From positions 1,984,001 to 2,048,000 of the forward strand of contig NZ_CP094929.1 of the NCBI RefSeq assembly GCF_022869165.1: DNA of 64,000 nucleotides, in the 5' to 3' direction. The DNA comes from Sphaerochaeta associata (lineage in GTDB: Bacteria > Spirochaetota > Spirochaetia > Sphaerochaetales > Sphaerochaetaceae). The translations under genes were made by a program, and so were the position numbers. Of this stretch, positions 16,732 through 25,669 are shown in pieces. Every line of letters starts with the position of its first letter. Within the stretch, counting starts at the first letter, position 1. A model generated the notes under the pieces. That model saw nothing but the letters and a program-made list of their open reading frames with translations, was not told the DNA's origin and did no database searches.

Positions 16732-17733
16732 ATGAAGAAAAGTATCCTGATCATGGCACTTGCAGCCCTGCTGCTGATGCCGCTGTTCGCTCAAGGAACG
16801 GTCGAAGCCAAGGCCGACCAAGAGTATGTGCTGAGATTTGGTCATGTTCTCACCCCGGAGGACACGTTCAACAAGCAGTATCTGCAGTGGTCCAAAGCTG
16901 TTGCAGAGAGAACCAACGGCAAGCTCAAGATTGAAGTCTACCCCAGCGCCCAACTCGGTGTCGAGGAAGACGTTCTTGAACAGATCCGCCTCGGCTCAAA
17001 CGTTGGCTGGCAGACCGACCCCGCCCGTCTTGGCAACTATGTCAAGGAATGGGGCATCTTGTACATGCCGTTCTTCCTTTCAGGGATCGAGGATGTAGAG
17101 AAGTTGCTCGAATCCAAGGTTGTGCAGGGTTGGGTCGACCAGCTCGAGAAGCAGCACCAGATTAAAGTCGTTTCCTACGCATGGGTCCAGGGATTCCGCA
17201 ACGTGTTCACCAACAAGCCTGGAAAGAGCCCCGCAGAGCTGCGCAACAGCTTGATCAGAACTGCAAATGCCCCGGCTTGGCTTGCAACCGTCAACTCCCT
17301 TGGAAGCAAGGCTGTCGCCCTTGCATACGGCGAGCTGTACAACGGCATCCAGACCAAGGTTGTCGATGGCTGCGAACTCCCCTATGCCGCTGCAAAGCAG
17401 CTGAAGGTCTACGAAGTCGCCAAGTACATTGTTGAGACCCAGCACATCTTCCAGCTGAACGTCATGGTCGTCAGTGCCGCTTGGTTCAACAAGCTTCCCG
17501 CCGAATATCAGCAGATCCTGATCGAAGAGTGCAACAAGGCCGGTTTGGTTGCTTCCAACATCCTGCTCAAGAATGCTGAAGCCGACCGCCAGTTCATGAT
17601 CGACCAGGGCATGACCTACATCCCGCACAGCGCTCTTGATGTTGCCGCTTTCAAGGCTTCCGGCGAAGCTGCCTACAAGGCACTGGGCTTGGATGCTGCA
17701 AAGGCCGCAGTCTACGCTGAACTGGGCAAATAA
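16732..17733 (+). CDS. dctP: TRAP transporter solute-binding protein (DctP family)
   Basis: A 333 aa periplasmic binding protein with a signal peptide (ILIMALAALLLMPLFAQG) and the DctP sequence pattern: RFGHVLTPEDTFNKQYLQW, GKLKIEVYPSAQLGVEEDVLEQ, and NSLIRTANAPAWLATVNSLG around the carboxylate-binding Arg. PYAAAKQLKVYEVAKYI follows. Members bind organic acids through that Arg. The RBS is GGAGGATTATT. The gene heads dctQ-dctM-AKR-lyase, so the ligand is probably the sugar acid or keto acid degraded by the last genes. Confidence 0.93.
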   Translation: MKKSILIMALAALLLMPLFAQGTVEAKADQEYVLRFGHVLTPEDTFNKQYLQWSKAVAERTNGKLKIEVYPSAQLGVEEDVLEQIRLGSNVGWQTDPARLGNYVKEWGILYMPFFLSGIEDVEKLLESKVVQGWVDQLEKQHQIKVVSYAWVQGFRNVFTNKPGKSPAELRNSLIRTANAPAWLATVNSLGSKAVALAYGELYNGIQTKVVDGCELPYAAAKQLKVYEVAKYIVETQHIFQLNVMVVSAAWFNKLPAEYQQILIEECNKAGLVASNILLKNAEADRQFMIDQGMTYIPHSALDVAAFKASGEAAYKALGLDAAKAAVYAELGK

Positions 17734-17748
17734 GCTCCAATAGTCTTC

Positions 17749-17777
17749 TTGGCCTGCAATCGAAGGTTGCAGGCCAA
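17749..17777 (+). terminator. Intercistronic hairpin between dctP and dctQ
   Basis: TTGGCCTGCAA, a 7 nt loop and TTGCAGGCCAA make a perfect 11 bp stem followed by a short T-run (CATCTTTT). This looks like an attenuator or mRNA-stabilising stem that keeps the binding protein in excess over the permeases. Confidence 0.75.
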
Positions 17778-17804
17778 TGTCATCTTTTCCCAACGAGGTC
17801 AATC

Positions 17805-18305
17805 ATGAACCGCTTAGCAAAAGCCTATAAGAAGTTCTGCGATATCGAACTTGCCGTAGGAGCCGTCCTGCTCATCTCTACGGTCTTCATCCTTACCTTT
17901 GCAGCAATCCTCAGGACGATCGGCTTTCCGATCAACTGGGGGCTCGATCTTGCTTTGCTCATGTTTACCTGGTCTGTCTATGTAGGAGCCGACACCGCCC
18001 TCAGGGACGACAAAATGGTAAACGTCGAGATTTTCCAACAGTTCCTCAAACCCAAAACCAAGAAAATCCTGCAATTGTTCATTTATATACTCATCCTCAT
18101 CTTCCTGCTGCTGATGGTCTACTATGGGTTTTACCTTGCCTACTCATCCCGGTTCCGGACATTCCAAGGCATTCCCTTTCTCAGCTACACCTGGGCGACC
18201 TTGAGCATGCCCATCCCCTCGGTTTTCATGATTATCACCACCAGCTTGAAAATTCGCGATCTTTTGAAAAAAGACAGTGCCTCCGGCTCTGCAGAAGTGA
18301 GGTAA
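17805..18305 (+). CDS. dctQ: TRAP transporter small permease (DctQ)
   Basis: A 166 aa membrane protein with four hydrophobic helices (VGAVLLISTVFILTFAAIL, LDLALLMFTWSVYVG, LFIYILILIFLLLMVYYGF, WATLSMPIPSVFMIITTSL). The DctQ hallmark W-x-x-Y-x-G-A region is present as WSVYVGADTALRDDKMVNVE. It pairs with DctM in Na+-driven uptake. It ends 3 bp before dctM. Confidence 0.9.
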   Translation: MNRLAKAYKKFCDIELAVGAVLLISTVFILTFAAILRTIGFPINWGLDLALLMFTWSVYVGADTALRDDKMVNVEIFQQFLKPKTKKILQLFIYILILIFLLLMVYYGFYLAYSSRFRTFQGIPFLSYTWATLSMPIPSVFMIITTSLKIRDLLKKDSASGSAEVR

Positions 18306-18308
18306 CCC

Positions 18309-19598
18309 GTGATAGTAGTTTTACTCATATTCCTGTTCCTGCTCTTCATCGGAGTCCCTGTCGGATTTTCCCTGGGCATCTCCGGAGTATTCTATTTCCT
18401 CCAGCATATGGAGCTTCCGTTGGCTACCATTGTTCAACTGCCGATCAGCCAAACCCAGAGTGTGACGCTGCTGGCAGTGCCCCTGTTCATCTTCGCAGGA
18501 AGCTTGATGAACAGCTCGGGTATCACCAGCCGCCTGATCAAGCTTTCCATGCAGGTAGCCGGACACATGAGAGGCGGCATGGCGCAAGTCAGCGTCGTAC
18601 TGTCCACATTCATGGGCGGCTGCTCAGGCTCCTCCAATGCCGACGCCGCCATGGAAGCCCGAATCCTGGGACCTGAGATGCTCAAGCAGAACTATCCCAA
18701 GGGCTATACTGCCGTTGTCATCGGCTTCACCAGCCTCATCACCTCCACCATTCCTCCGGGAGTCGGTATGATCCTGTACGGCACCGTAGGCGAGGTCTCC
18801 ATCGGACGACTCTTCTCGGCAGGCATTATGAGCGGCCTGATCATGATGGCAGCCTTCATGCTCACCGTCGCCATTACCGCCCGCATCCGCAAGTTCCCCA
18901 GGGCCCGAGAGCATCGTGCATCCTTGAGGGAGATCGCCGGCTCGCTGAAAGAGACAATCTGGGCTCTGATATTTCCGATTGTGCTGATCGGAAGCCTGAG
19001 ACTGGGCCTCTTCACCCCCTCGGAGGTTGGAGCCTTCGCGTGTGTGTATGCCATCATTATCGGTTTCTTCGTCTACAAGGAAATGACAATCAAGAGCCTG
19101 ATCATCACCCTCAAGGAAGCCATCAGGGATATCGGAGGCATCATGTTCATGATAAGCATGAGTGCAATTTTCGCCTACGGCATTCCCATGGACCAGATTC
19201 CCCAGAAGCTGACCACCTTGATCACCGGCTTCACCAACAGCCAATTCGTGGTCATGGCCATCATATTCCTTCTGTATGTCATCTTCGGCATGTTCATGGA
19301 CGGCTCGATCGTCATCCTGTTGCTGACCCCGATCCTCATGCCGATCGTCCGAACCGTCGGCATCGACCCTGTCCTGTTCGGTGTGGTCACCAGCATCATC
19401 GTCACCATGGGCATTCTCACTCCCCCGGTAGGAATAGCCATGTACATTGTAAACGGCATTCTAGGGGTAAAGATGTCCGAGTACCTCAAGGAGAGCATTC
19501 CGTTCTTTGTCGTCGTCATTCTCGTGGGTATCCTGCTGCTGGCTATCCCCGATGTCATTCTCTTCTTGCCAAACCTGGTGTATGGCGTAGCCAGCTAA
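18309..19598 (+). CDS. dctM: TRAP transporter large permease (DctM)
   Basis: A 429 aa, 11-12 helix transporter of the DctM family: LFIGVPVGFSLGISGV, LLAVPLFIFAGSLMN, GGCSGSSNADAAMEARILGP and FGMFMDGSIVILLLTPILMP. ILTPPVGIAMYIVNG near the end is the strongly conserved second half-site. It carries the solute and Na+ across the inner membrane. The start is GTG at 18309, 3 bp after dctQ, with TGAGGTAA ahead. Confidence 0.94.
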   Translation: MIVVLLIFLFLLFIGVPVGFSLGISGVFYFLQHMELPLATIVQLPISQTQSVTLLAVPLFIFAGSLMNSSGITSRLIKLSMQVAGHMRGGMAQVSVVLSTFMGGCSGSSNADAAMEARILGPEMLKQNYPKGYTAVVIGFTSLITSTIPPGVGMILYGTVGEVSIGRLFSAGIMSGLIMMAAFMLTVAITARIRKFPRAREHRASLREIAGSLKETIWALIFPIVLIGSLRLGLFTPSEVGAFACVYAIIIGFFVYKEMTIKSLIITLKEAIRDIGGIMFMISMSAIFAYGIPMDQIPQKLTTLITGFTNSQFVVMAIIFLLYVIFGMFMDGSIVILLLTPILMPIVRTVGIDPVLFGVVTSIIVTMGILTPPVGIAMYIVNGILGVKMSEYLKESIPFFVVVILVGILLLAIPDVILFLPNLVYGVAS

Positions 19599-19608
19599 GG
19601 AGTAAACC

Positions 19609-20562
19609 ATGAAATATAAACCACTTGGAAAATGCGGCATCGACGTTTCCATGATCAGCATGGGAGGTCATGAGTATCTGCCCAACCATAAGTCCAGAGG
19701 ATTCAACGAGGATTTCGAAAAGGCCATCACCCCCGGTTACATCTTCCCCGGATTCGGGGGAGAGAACAGAAAGAACATCCTCAAGGCCTCTTACGACTTG
19801 GGCATCAATCTCTACGACGTCACCCACGACTCGGAAAAGGATGCATTGGGACGCAATTTCCTTGAACTGCCCCCTCCCTACCCTGTCTACATCCAGACCC
19901 GTCCGGAAGGGTTTGTCTACACCTACGACGAGCACAACAAGAAGATGGCCGACTACCAGACGCTGAAGGCCGAGGCGGTAAGAATCCTCAAGCTGCTCAG
20001 ACGCGAGAGCATCGACTTCTTCAACCTTGCGTTCATGAAAAGCGCACTTGAGAACGATCCTGAATACCTGGCGAAAATCTCCTGTAACATCGACCATCTG
20101 AAGAAGGAAGGTCTCATCCGCTGGGCATGCGCCGACACCTTCAGCGGGGAGAGCACCTACCTCAAGCAGATCTCCACCGGCAGTTTCGATGTGGTTTACA
20201 TCAACTTCAACGCAGCCGACCATCAAGGTTCCCGGCGTGTTCTCAAGGAAGCGGCGAAGAACGGTATGGGAGTGATCGCCCGTGAGGCTTTCATGAAAGG
20301 AGCCCTCTTCGAAATGGCCAAGGAAGCAGGAATTGAAAACAAAACACTGCTTGCCCATGCTGCCATGAAGTGGGTTTTCTCCTTCAATGAGGTATCCACC
20401 ATCGTCTATGGAACGGGAAAAGCGGAGCATTTGTATGATTCAGCCTCCATTCTCGATGACCTGCAGATGAGCGAAGAAGAACAGAACCTCATTGAGGCCA
20501 TCAAGAGAACCGATCTGTTTAAAACCTATGAAATAAAGAAGAACGAAGAGTTCTTGCAATAG
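19609..20562 (+). CDS. Aldo/keto reductase-family protein lacking the usual Tyr
   Basis: A 317 aa TIM-barrel protein with AKR features: PLGKCGIDVSMISMGGHEYL at the start, YDLGINLYDVT for strand beta-2, IYGTG-like VYGTGKAEHL near the nucleotide site. The usual D-x-x-x-x-Y catalytic pair reads YDVTHDSEKDALG: the Asp is there but the Tyr is not. It may be an altered reductase or a non-redox member. It is cotranscribed with the TRAP genes (10 bp gap) and its stop adjoins the lyase gene, so it acts on the same substrate pathway. Confidence 0.8.
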   Translation: MKYKPLGKCGIDVSMISMGGHEYLPNHKSRGFNEDFEKAITPGYIFPGFGGENRKNILKASYDLGINLYDVTHDSEKDALGRNFLELPPPYPVYIQTRPEGFVYTYDEHNKKMADYQTLKAEAVRILKLLRRESIDFFNLAFMKSALENDPEYLAKISCNIDHLKKEGLIRWACADTFSGESTYLKQISTGSFDVVYINFNAADHQGSRRVLKEAAKNGMGVIAREAFMKGALFEMAKEAGIENKTLLAHAAMKWVFSFNEVSTIVYGTGKAEHLYDSASILDDLQMSEEEQNLIEAIKRTDLFKTYEIKKNEEFLQ

Positions 20563-20582
20563 TGAAGGAGTACCATACACCT

Positions 20583-21479
20583 ATGAATTTCGAGGCAAAA
20601 GGAATTATCACTGCAATGGTGACCCCGTTGACAGCCGACTATAAGATACATGAGAAAGGTCTGCGCAAGCTGGTCAACTATATGATCGATGGAGGGGTGC
20701 ACGGACTGTTCGTCGTCGGTACCTCGGGGGAATTTTACGGATTTTCTCCCGAACAGCGCCGCGACGCCTTCCAAATCTGCATCGACGAGGCGAAGGGACG
20801 GGTCCCCGTCTATGCAGGGGTGAACGGTATCACAACCGCCGAGGCGATCGGGTATGCACAGATGGCCGAGGAAGCGGGGGCCGATGCAATCAGTGTGCTG
20901 ACGCCCATGTTCATCAGTGTCACCCAGGCCGAACTCTATCAGCACTACGCCGATATTGCCGCTTCCACCAAACTGCCGATGCTGCTCTACAACAACGTAG
21001 GCAAGACCAATGTGAACATCGGTGTGGATACTGCTGTAAAGCTCTCCAAGATCAAGAATATCGTGGGAGTCAAGGACAGCAGCGGAGACTTCACCCTGAC
21101 CAGCGAATACATCCGTAATACCTATCAGGGCGGAAAACCTTTTTATGTGCTCAGCGGCCGCGACACCTTGATCCACGCCTGTCTGTGTTACGGAGGGCAT
21201 GGGGCCATCACGGCATGCGCCAACATCGCCCCGCGCCTCATGGCTGATATATACGACAAGTATGTTGCCGGGGATGTGGCTGGATCACTTGAGGCGCAGT
21301 ATAAAATCGCCCCGGTGAGAATGGCCTTCAACCTGGGTTCCTACCCCACCATCCTCAAGGAGAGCCTGGAGCTGCTCGGAATCGACGCCGGTCCTTGTTT
21401 TGCACCGGTCGGCCCGATGAGCGTCGAGAGCAAGGAGCTTTTGAAAAAGGCCTTGATCCAGGCGGGAGTTTTGGCCTAG
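20583..21479 (+). CDS. DapA/NAL-family aldolase or dehydratase
   Basis: A 298 aa class I aldolase-fold protein: GIITAMVTPLTADYKI, VVGTSGEFYGFSPEQR (carboxylate loop), MLLYNNVG (Tyr of the catalytic relay) and NIVGVKDSSGDF with the Schiff-base Lys. The loop GTSGEF differs from the GTTGES of lysine-pathway DapA. The TRAP and reductase neighbours argue for a catabolic lyase of a keto-sugar acid, sialic acid or hydroxyproline-type compound. ATG 20583 was chosen for AAGGAG, although spaced by 12 nt; a GTG at 20562 overlapping the previous stop is an alternative. Confidence 0.82.
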   Translation: MNFEAKGIITAMVTPLTADYKIHEKGLRKLVNYMIDGGVHGLFVVGTSGEFYGFSPEQRRDAFQICIDEAKGRVPVYAGVNGITTAEAIGYAQMAEEAGADAISVLTPMFISVTQAELYQHYADIAASTKLPMLLYNNVGKTNVNIGVDTAVKLSKIKNIVGVKDSSGDFTLTSEYIRNTYQGGKPFYVLSGRDTLIHACLCYGGHGAITACANIAPRLMADIYDKYVAGDVAGSLEAQYKIAPVRMAFNLGSYPTILKESLELLGIDAGPCFAPVGPMSVESKELLKKALIQAGVLA

Positions 21480-21583
21480 AACATTGAACTGTTGTCTTTG
21501 GTTCCACCCCCAACCTCGCAAGCTGAGCATAAGAGGGTACATCAAGAGGGAAAGGGTGGGACTGAAGACATTTTCGTTGCAAG

Positions 21584-21616
21584 GGGCATACCGGTTGGTG
21601 TGCCCGCTTTTTTTTT
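21584..21616 (+). terminator. Rho-independent terminator of the TRAP operon
   Basis: GGGCATACC, GGTT loop, GGTGTGCCC, then GC and nine T residues. The T-run touches the stop codon of the convergent SDR gene, so the operon ends exactly here. Confidence 0.92.
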
Positions 21617-22356
21617 CAGTCCATCAAGTATCCGCCATTGATATTGATGGTCTCCCCGGTTATGAACAGGGCCTCGTCGCTTGCCAAAAAAAGTGCTGTA
21701 TTGGCCACTTCCTCAACCCTACCCATTCTACCCAATGGAATGGCACTGACAACCTGTTTCCGTTTCTCATCCGACCACTGTGCACTCATTTCCGTGACAA
21801 TGGCATGGGGGGCTATGGCGTTGACGCGCACGTTGTACGGTGCAAGCTGGCGTGCGAGCGAGCGGGTCAAGGTGGTCAGGGCTCCTTTGGATGTCCCGTA
21901 GGCCGGGGCTGCGGTGATATCACCGCACTTTGCCGCGACGGAAGAAATGTTCAAAATTGTACCGCTTTTCTGTTCACTCAAATATCCAATTACCGCTTTA
22001 CTGCAGTAAAAGGCAGCATTGACGTTTACATTCATCACATGATGCCACGCCTTCAAGGTCATTTCCAAGACCCCTTCGCGTGAGATGACCGCCGCATTGT
22101 TGACCAGGATGTCCAGTCCTCCCCACAATTGAACGACCGAATCAACAGCCTGCTTGACTTGTTCGTAATCGGTGATATCCGTCTTGATTGCCAGCACGGT
22201 ACAGCCTTTGTCAGTAAGCTCTTGGATGAAAGGTGAAACATCGCTTCGTACCAGAAGCGCAATCTTTGCACCCTCGGCGGCAAACAGCTCGGTTATGGCT
22301 CTGCCTATACCCCGGTTTCCTCCGGTGATGATCACACGCTTGTTCGCTAATCTCAT
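21616..22356 (-). CDS. Short-chain dehydrogenase/reductase
   Basis: A classical SDR of 246 aa: ITGGNRGIGRAI for NAD(P) binding, NNAAVISREG, NISSVAAKCG with the catalytic Ser, and YGTSKGALTTLTRSLA with the Tyr/Lys pair. It ends GETININGGYLMD as FabG-like proteins do. Substrate cannot be told. It converges on the TRAP operon, separated only by that operon's terminator, and could belong to the same pathway, but its different strand makes this weak. Confidence 0.9.
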   Translation of the reverse strand: MRLANKRVIITGGNRGIGRAITELFAAEGAKIALLVRSDVSPFIQELTDKGCTVLAIKTDITDYEQVKQAVDSVVQLWGGLDILVNNAAVISREGVLEMTLKAWHHVMNVNVNAAFYCSKAVIGYLSEQKSGTILNISSVAAKCGDITAAPAYGTSKGALTTLTRSLARQLAPYNVRVNAIAPHAIVTEMSAQWSDEKRKQVVSAIPLGRMGRVEEVANTALFLASDEALFITGETININGGYLMD

Positions 22357-22421
22357 GTCCGACTCCTCAGGCTCTCAGTGTACTAAAAAACTGAGAAAAA
22401 AGCTTCCTTTCATGTCCCTAT

Positions 22422-22450
22422 TTGACCCTGTTCCTCCTTTCTGCTACACT
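22422..22450 (+). promoter_or_regulatory. Predicted promoter of the queuosine-precursor transporter gene
   Basis: TTGACC, 17 nt spacer, TACACT. Only about 13 nt separate the expected start site from the RBS region, so there is no room for a preQ1 riboswitch. Confidence 0.6.
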
Positions 22451-22469
22451 TGCGCCAAGTGAGGACAGC

Positions 22470-23111
22470 ATGGATAGTCAGACATCAGCAATGGATAAAA
22501 AGGAGCTCTTACTCTTCGCTCTTAACATAACGGGCATGGTACTGGTCAACACTGTTGGAAGTAAAATCATAAGCTTGTTCGGGGTGAGAGTCTCGGTGGG
22601 AATTTTTTTCATGCCGGTCCTCTTTCTGATTACAGACATAGTCGGCGAGGTGAAGGGACACAGCCATGCTACCTTGTTCGTCAACTACTCCATCATCATG
22701 CTGGTGGTTCTTTTTGCCTCGACGGCACTGTTTGTGCAGATACAGCCACACCCCAGTTGGGAGCTGCAGGACGAATACCGTCAGATATTCGGCATGAGCA
22801 TGCGCATGAGCCTGGCTTCACTGATCAGCTTTTCCATCAGTCAAACAGTCGATGTCAATATTTTTCTGCTGTTCAAGAAACTGAGCAAGGGAAAGCGGCT
22901 CTGGCTGAGAAACAACCTGAGTACCATAACGAGCCAATTCATTGACACCGTGATATTTATGTTTATTGCATTTTATCAGACAACTCCGAAATTCACCGCC
23001 GCATTTGTCTTCAGCTTGATCATTCCCTATTGGCTGTTCAAGGTTCTCTTCGCCCTTCTGGACACCCCGTTCTGTTATCTTGGGGTGAAATGGCTTTCCA
23101 AAGAGAAGTAG
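22470..23111 (+). CDS. yhhQ: Queuosine precursor transporter (YhhQ/VUT family)
   Basis: A 213 aa protein with about six membrane helices. VLVNTVGSKIISLFG, MPVLFLITDIVGEVKG and SISQTVDVNIFLLFKK are the conserved VUT-family segments (the acidic D-x-x-x-E in TDIVGEVKG is typical). YhhQ imports preQ0/preQ1 for tRNA modification, so this organism probably salvages queuosine precursors. ATG 22470 follows GAGGACA; the upstream ATG at 22422 lies inside the promoter. Confidence 0.85.
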   Translation: MDSQTSAMDKKELLLFALNITGMVLVNTVGSKIISLFGVRVSVGIFFMPVLFLITDIVGEVKGHSHATLFVNYSIIMLVVLFASTALFVQIQPHPSWELQDEYRQIFGMSMRMSLASLISFSISQTVDVNIFLLFKKLSKGKRLWLRNNLSTITSQFIDTVIFMFIAFYQTTPKFTAAFVFSLIIPYWLFKVLFALLDTPFCYLGVKWLSKEK

Positions 23112-23147
23112 AGACTTTCCTTTGGGAAGAAGTTTGATTACCTTTAG

Positions 23148-23174
23148 TTCGGGCGGGTGGCTTTCCTGCCCGAA
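23148..23174 (+). other. Inverted repeat in the lon leader
   Basis: TTCGGGCGGG, 7 nt loop, CCTGCCCGAA (10 bp with one G-U pair) lies between yhhQ and the lon RBS. No T-run follows. It could end the yhhQ transcript or shape the lon leader; no CIRCE heat-shock element is visible. Confidence 0.45.
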
Positions 23175-23197
23175 TGTATTTGTCATATGGAGGCGCT

Positions 23198-25669
23198 ATG
23201 TCTGAACAGGAACTGATGCCGATCGAGCAACTGCTTCCCAATAATTTGTTTATTCTCCCGGTAACGGGAAACCCTGTGTTTCCCGGACTGTTTACCCCGT
23301 TGATGATAACCGACAACCAGGATGTGGAAATCGTCAACCAGGCCATCAAACACGGTGGCTTTTTGGGCTTGCTCCTCGTCAAGGAAGAGAACGAGAACGA
23401 AGAGTACTCCCATGAGAATCTCTACACGGTGGGAACCGTTGCCAAGATCGTCAAGAAAATCAAGCTCCCCGACGGGGGCATCAGCATATTCATCTCGACG
23501 CTCAAGCGTTTTGAGACCAAGCAGTATTATCCCAGCGGACCGTATCTCGTAGCCGAGGTGCAATACCTTGAGGACATCGAGGATGAACCGGAGGAACTGC
23601 GCGCTTGGACCAGGCTTCTGCTTTCCGAGATGAAAATGCTTACCAAGAACAACCAGATCTTCAGCGAGGAGATGCGGCTGAACATGGTCAATATCGACCA
23701 TCCGGGCAAGCTTGCCGATTTCATTGCAAGCATCCTGAACGTCGAACGCAAGCAACAGCAGGCGATCCTGGAAACCTTGGTGGTACGCAGGCGCATCGAG
23801 AAGGTACTGGTATTCATCAAGAACGAACAGAACATCGCCCAGGTGCAGGCCAAGATCCAAGCCAGGGTGAACCAGAAGATTGAGAAGAACCAGCGTGACT
23901 ACTTCTTGCGCGAGGAACTGAAGTCCATTCAGCAGGAGCTTGGTTTATCGACCAACCCCAAGGTTGAGTTGATCAACCGTCTCAAGGCGAAATTCAAGGG
24001 ACTTCCCCTCTCAGCCGAAGCACAGGAGACTGTCGACCGCGAGATGAGCAGGCTCGAGGCAATGGACCCGTCCAGCCCCGAATACTCCATCAGCCGCACC
24101 TACCTGGAGATCATCAGCGACCTTCCCTGGAAGGAGCCGAAGCCGGAGAACTTCAGCATCGACAGCGCCCGGAAAATCCTCGAACGGGACCACTACGGCA
24201 TGAAGGACGTCAAGGACCGAATTCTGGAATTCTTGGCGGTTCGCAAGAAGAAGCAGGATACCAAGGGTTCCATCATCTGTCTGGTGGGTCCTCCGGGAGT
24301 CGGAAAAACCAGCGTAGGTATATCCATCGCCCGCTCATTGAAGAAACAATACTTCCGCTTCTCAGTCGGCGGCATGAATGACGAGAGCGAGATCAAGGGC
24401 CACAGAAGGACCTATATCGGGGCGATGCCGGGCAAGATCATCCAAGGCCTGAGAATCACCAAGGCGAAGAATCCTGTCTTCCTCATCGATGAGATCGACA
24501 AGATGGGAGTCTCCTATCAGGGAGACCCTGCAAGTGCCTTGCTCGAAGTCCTCGATCCCGAGCAGAACTCGACCTTCCGCGATACCTATCTGGACATCCC
24601 CTTCGATGTGAGCGAGGTGCTGTTCATCTGTACGGCCAACACGCTGGACACCATTCCCCGCCCCTTGCTTGACCGTATGGAAATCATCCAGCTTTCGGGC
24701 TACACCAGTGAGGAGAAGCTTGCCATCGGCAAGAAGTACCTGGTGCCCAAGTCGATGGAGAAGCACGGCCTGACCAAGGAGGAGATCAAATACACACCGG
24801 CCATCCTCAGAAAGATTGCCGATGAGTATGCCAGGGAGGCAGGGGTGAGAAACTTCGAGAAGTCGCTGCACAAGATCAACCGCAAGGTAGCCCTGCGCCT
24901 GATCGAAAACAAGCCCGAGGTCCTGCCGATCGTCATCGACGATACGCTGCTTCACGAGTTCCTCGGTCAGCCCGTGTTCGTCGAGGATGAGATCCTGAAG
25001 GCCGACCGCCCCGGTATGGCCATCGGCCTTGCATGGACCAGCATGGGCGGGGACACCCTGATCATCGAAGCGCAGAACACTCCGGGCAAGGGAGAGATCA
25101 AACTCACCGGCCAGCTTGGGGAAGTGATGCAGGAGTCGGTAAGCATTGCCTACACCTATCTGAAGGCCCATGCCACCGAGCATAAGATCGACCCATCCTG
25201 GTTCGAGCACAATGCCATCCACCTGCACGTACCCGAAGGCGCGACACCCAAGGACGGACCGTCTGCCGGAGTTACGATGACGGTCGCGCTCTACAGCCTG
25301 GTCACCGGCCAGGTGATGGCTCCCAATCTTGCCATGACAGGGGAACTGAGCCTTAAAGGCAAGGTCATGCCCATCGGTGGGCTGAAAGAGAAAGTGCTTG
25401 CAGCAAGAAGGAACAAGATCGATACGATCATCATCCCCCAATTCAACAAGCGCGATCTTGACAAGCTTGACGAGAACCTGAAGAAAGGTATTACCTTCCA
25501 TTTGGTGGGCTCAGTGGAAGAGGTGCTCGCACTCGCCTTCCCCGAGGATGGGAAACGCGAGCCCATGCAGAGCATCGGCGCACTCGCTGCCCAACCCAAC
25601 ACCGGTGAAATCGCAGCCATCAGCGCAGCGGTTGCACAAGCTGTCAGGGAGGCGTTGCGTGAGCGTTGA
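23198..25669 (+). CDS. lon: ATP-dependent protease Lon
   Basis: An 823 aa Lon with all domains: N-terminal substrate domain (LLPNNLFILPVTGNPVFPG), coiled linker (KNQRDYFLREELKSIQQELG), AAA+ module with GPPGVGKTS (about 363-371), VFLIDEIDK and sensor loops, and the protease domain with the catalytic Ser in TPKDGPSAGVT (about 688) and Lys in GGLKEKVLAA. It degrades misfolded and regulatory proteins in the cytoplasm. ATG 23198 has GGAGG at good spacing. The last 11 bp overlap the U32 gene. Confidence 0.97.
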   Translation: MSEQELMPIEQLLPNNLFILPVTGNPVFPGLFTPLMITDNQDVEIVNQAIKHGGFLGLLLVKEENENEEYSHENLYTVGTVAKIVKKIKLPDGGISIFISTLKRFETKQYYPSGPYLVAEVQYLEDIEDEPEELRAWTRLLLSEMKMLTKNNQIFSEEMRLNMVNIDHPGKLADFIASILNVERKQQQAILETLVVRRRIEKVLVFIKNEQNIAQVQAKIQARVNQKIEKNQRDYFLREELKSIQQELGLSTNPKVELINRLKAKFKGLPLSAEAQETVDREMSRLEAMDPSSPEYSISRTYLEIISDLPWKEPKPENFSIDSARKILERDHYGMKDVKDRILEFLAVRKKKQDTKGSIICLVGPPGVGKTSVGISIARSLKKQYFRFSVGGMNDESEIKGHRRTYIGAMPGKIIQGLRITKAKNPVFLIDEIDKMGVSYQGDPASALLEVLDPEQNSTFRDTYLDIPFDVSEVLFICTANTLDTIPRPLLDRMEIIQLSGYTSEEKLAIGKKYLVPKSMEKHGLTKEEIKYTPAILRKIADEYAREAGVRNFEKSLHKINRKVALRLIENKPEVLPIVIDDTLLHEFLGQPVFVEDEILKADRPGMAIGLAWTSMGGDTLIIEAQNTPGKGEIKLTGQLGEVMQESVSIAYTYLKAHATEHKIDPSWFEHNAIHLHVPEGATPKDGPSAGVTMTVALYSLVTGQVMAPNLAMTGELSLKGKVMPIGGLKEKVLAARRNKIDTIIIPQFNKRDLDKLDENLKKGITFHLVGSVEEVLALAFPEDGKREPMQSIGALAAQPNTGEIAAISAAVAQAVREALRER

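Noticed and set aside
22357-22469. Possible preQ1 riboswitch before the queuosine-precursor transporter gene
   Set aside because: The predicted transcription start leaves only about 13 nt before the coding region, and no aptamer-like sequence is present.
23112-23197. CIRCE heat-shock element before lon
   Set aside because: The inverted repeat found (TTCGGGCGGG) does not resemble the TTAGCACTC-N9-GAGTGCTAA consensus.
24362-25501. 379-codon minus-strand frame inside lon
   Set aside because: Mirror of a highly conserved AAA+/protease coding region, with no RBS and no recognised domain.
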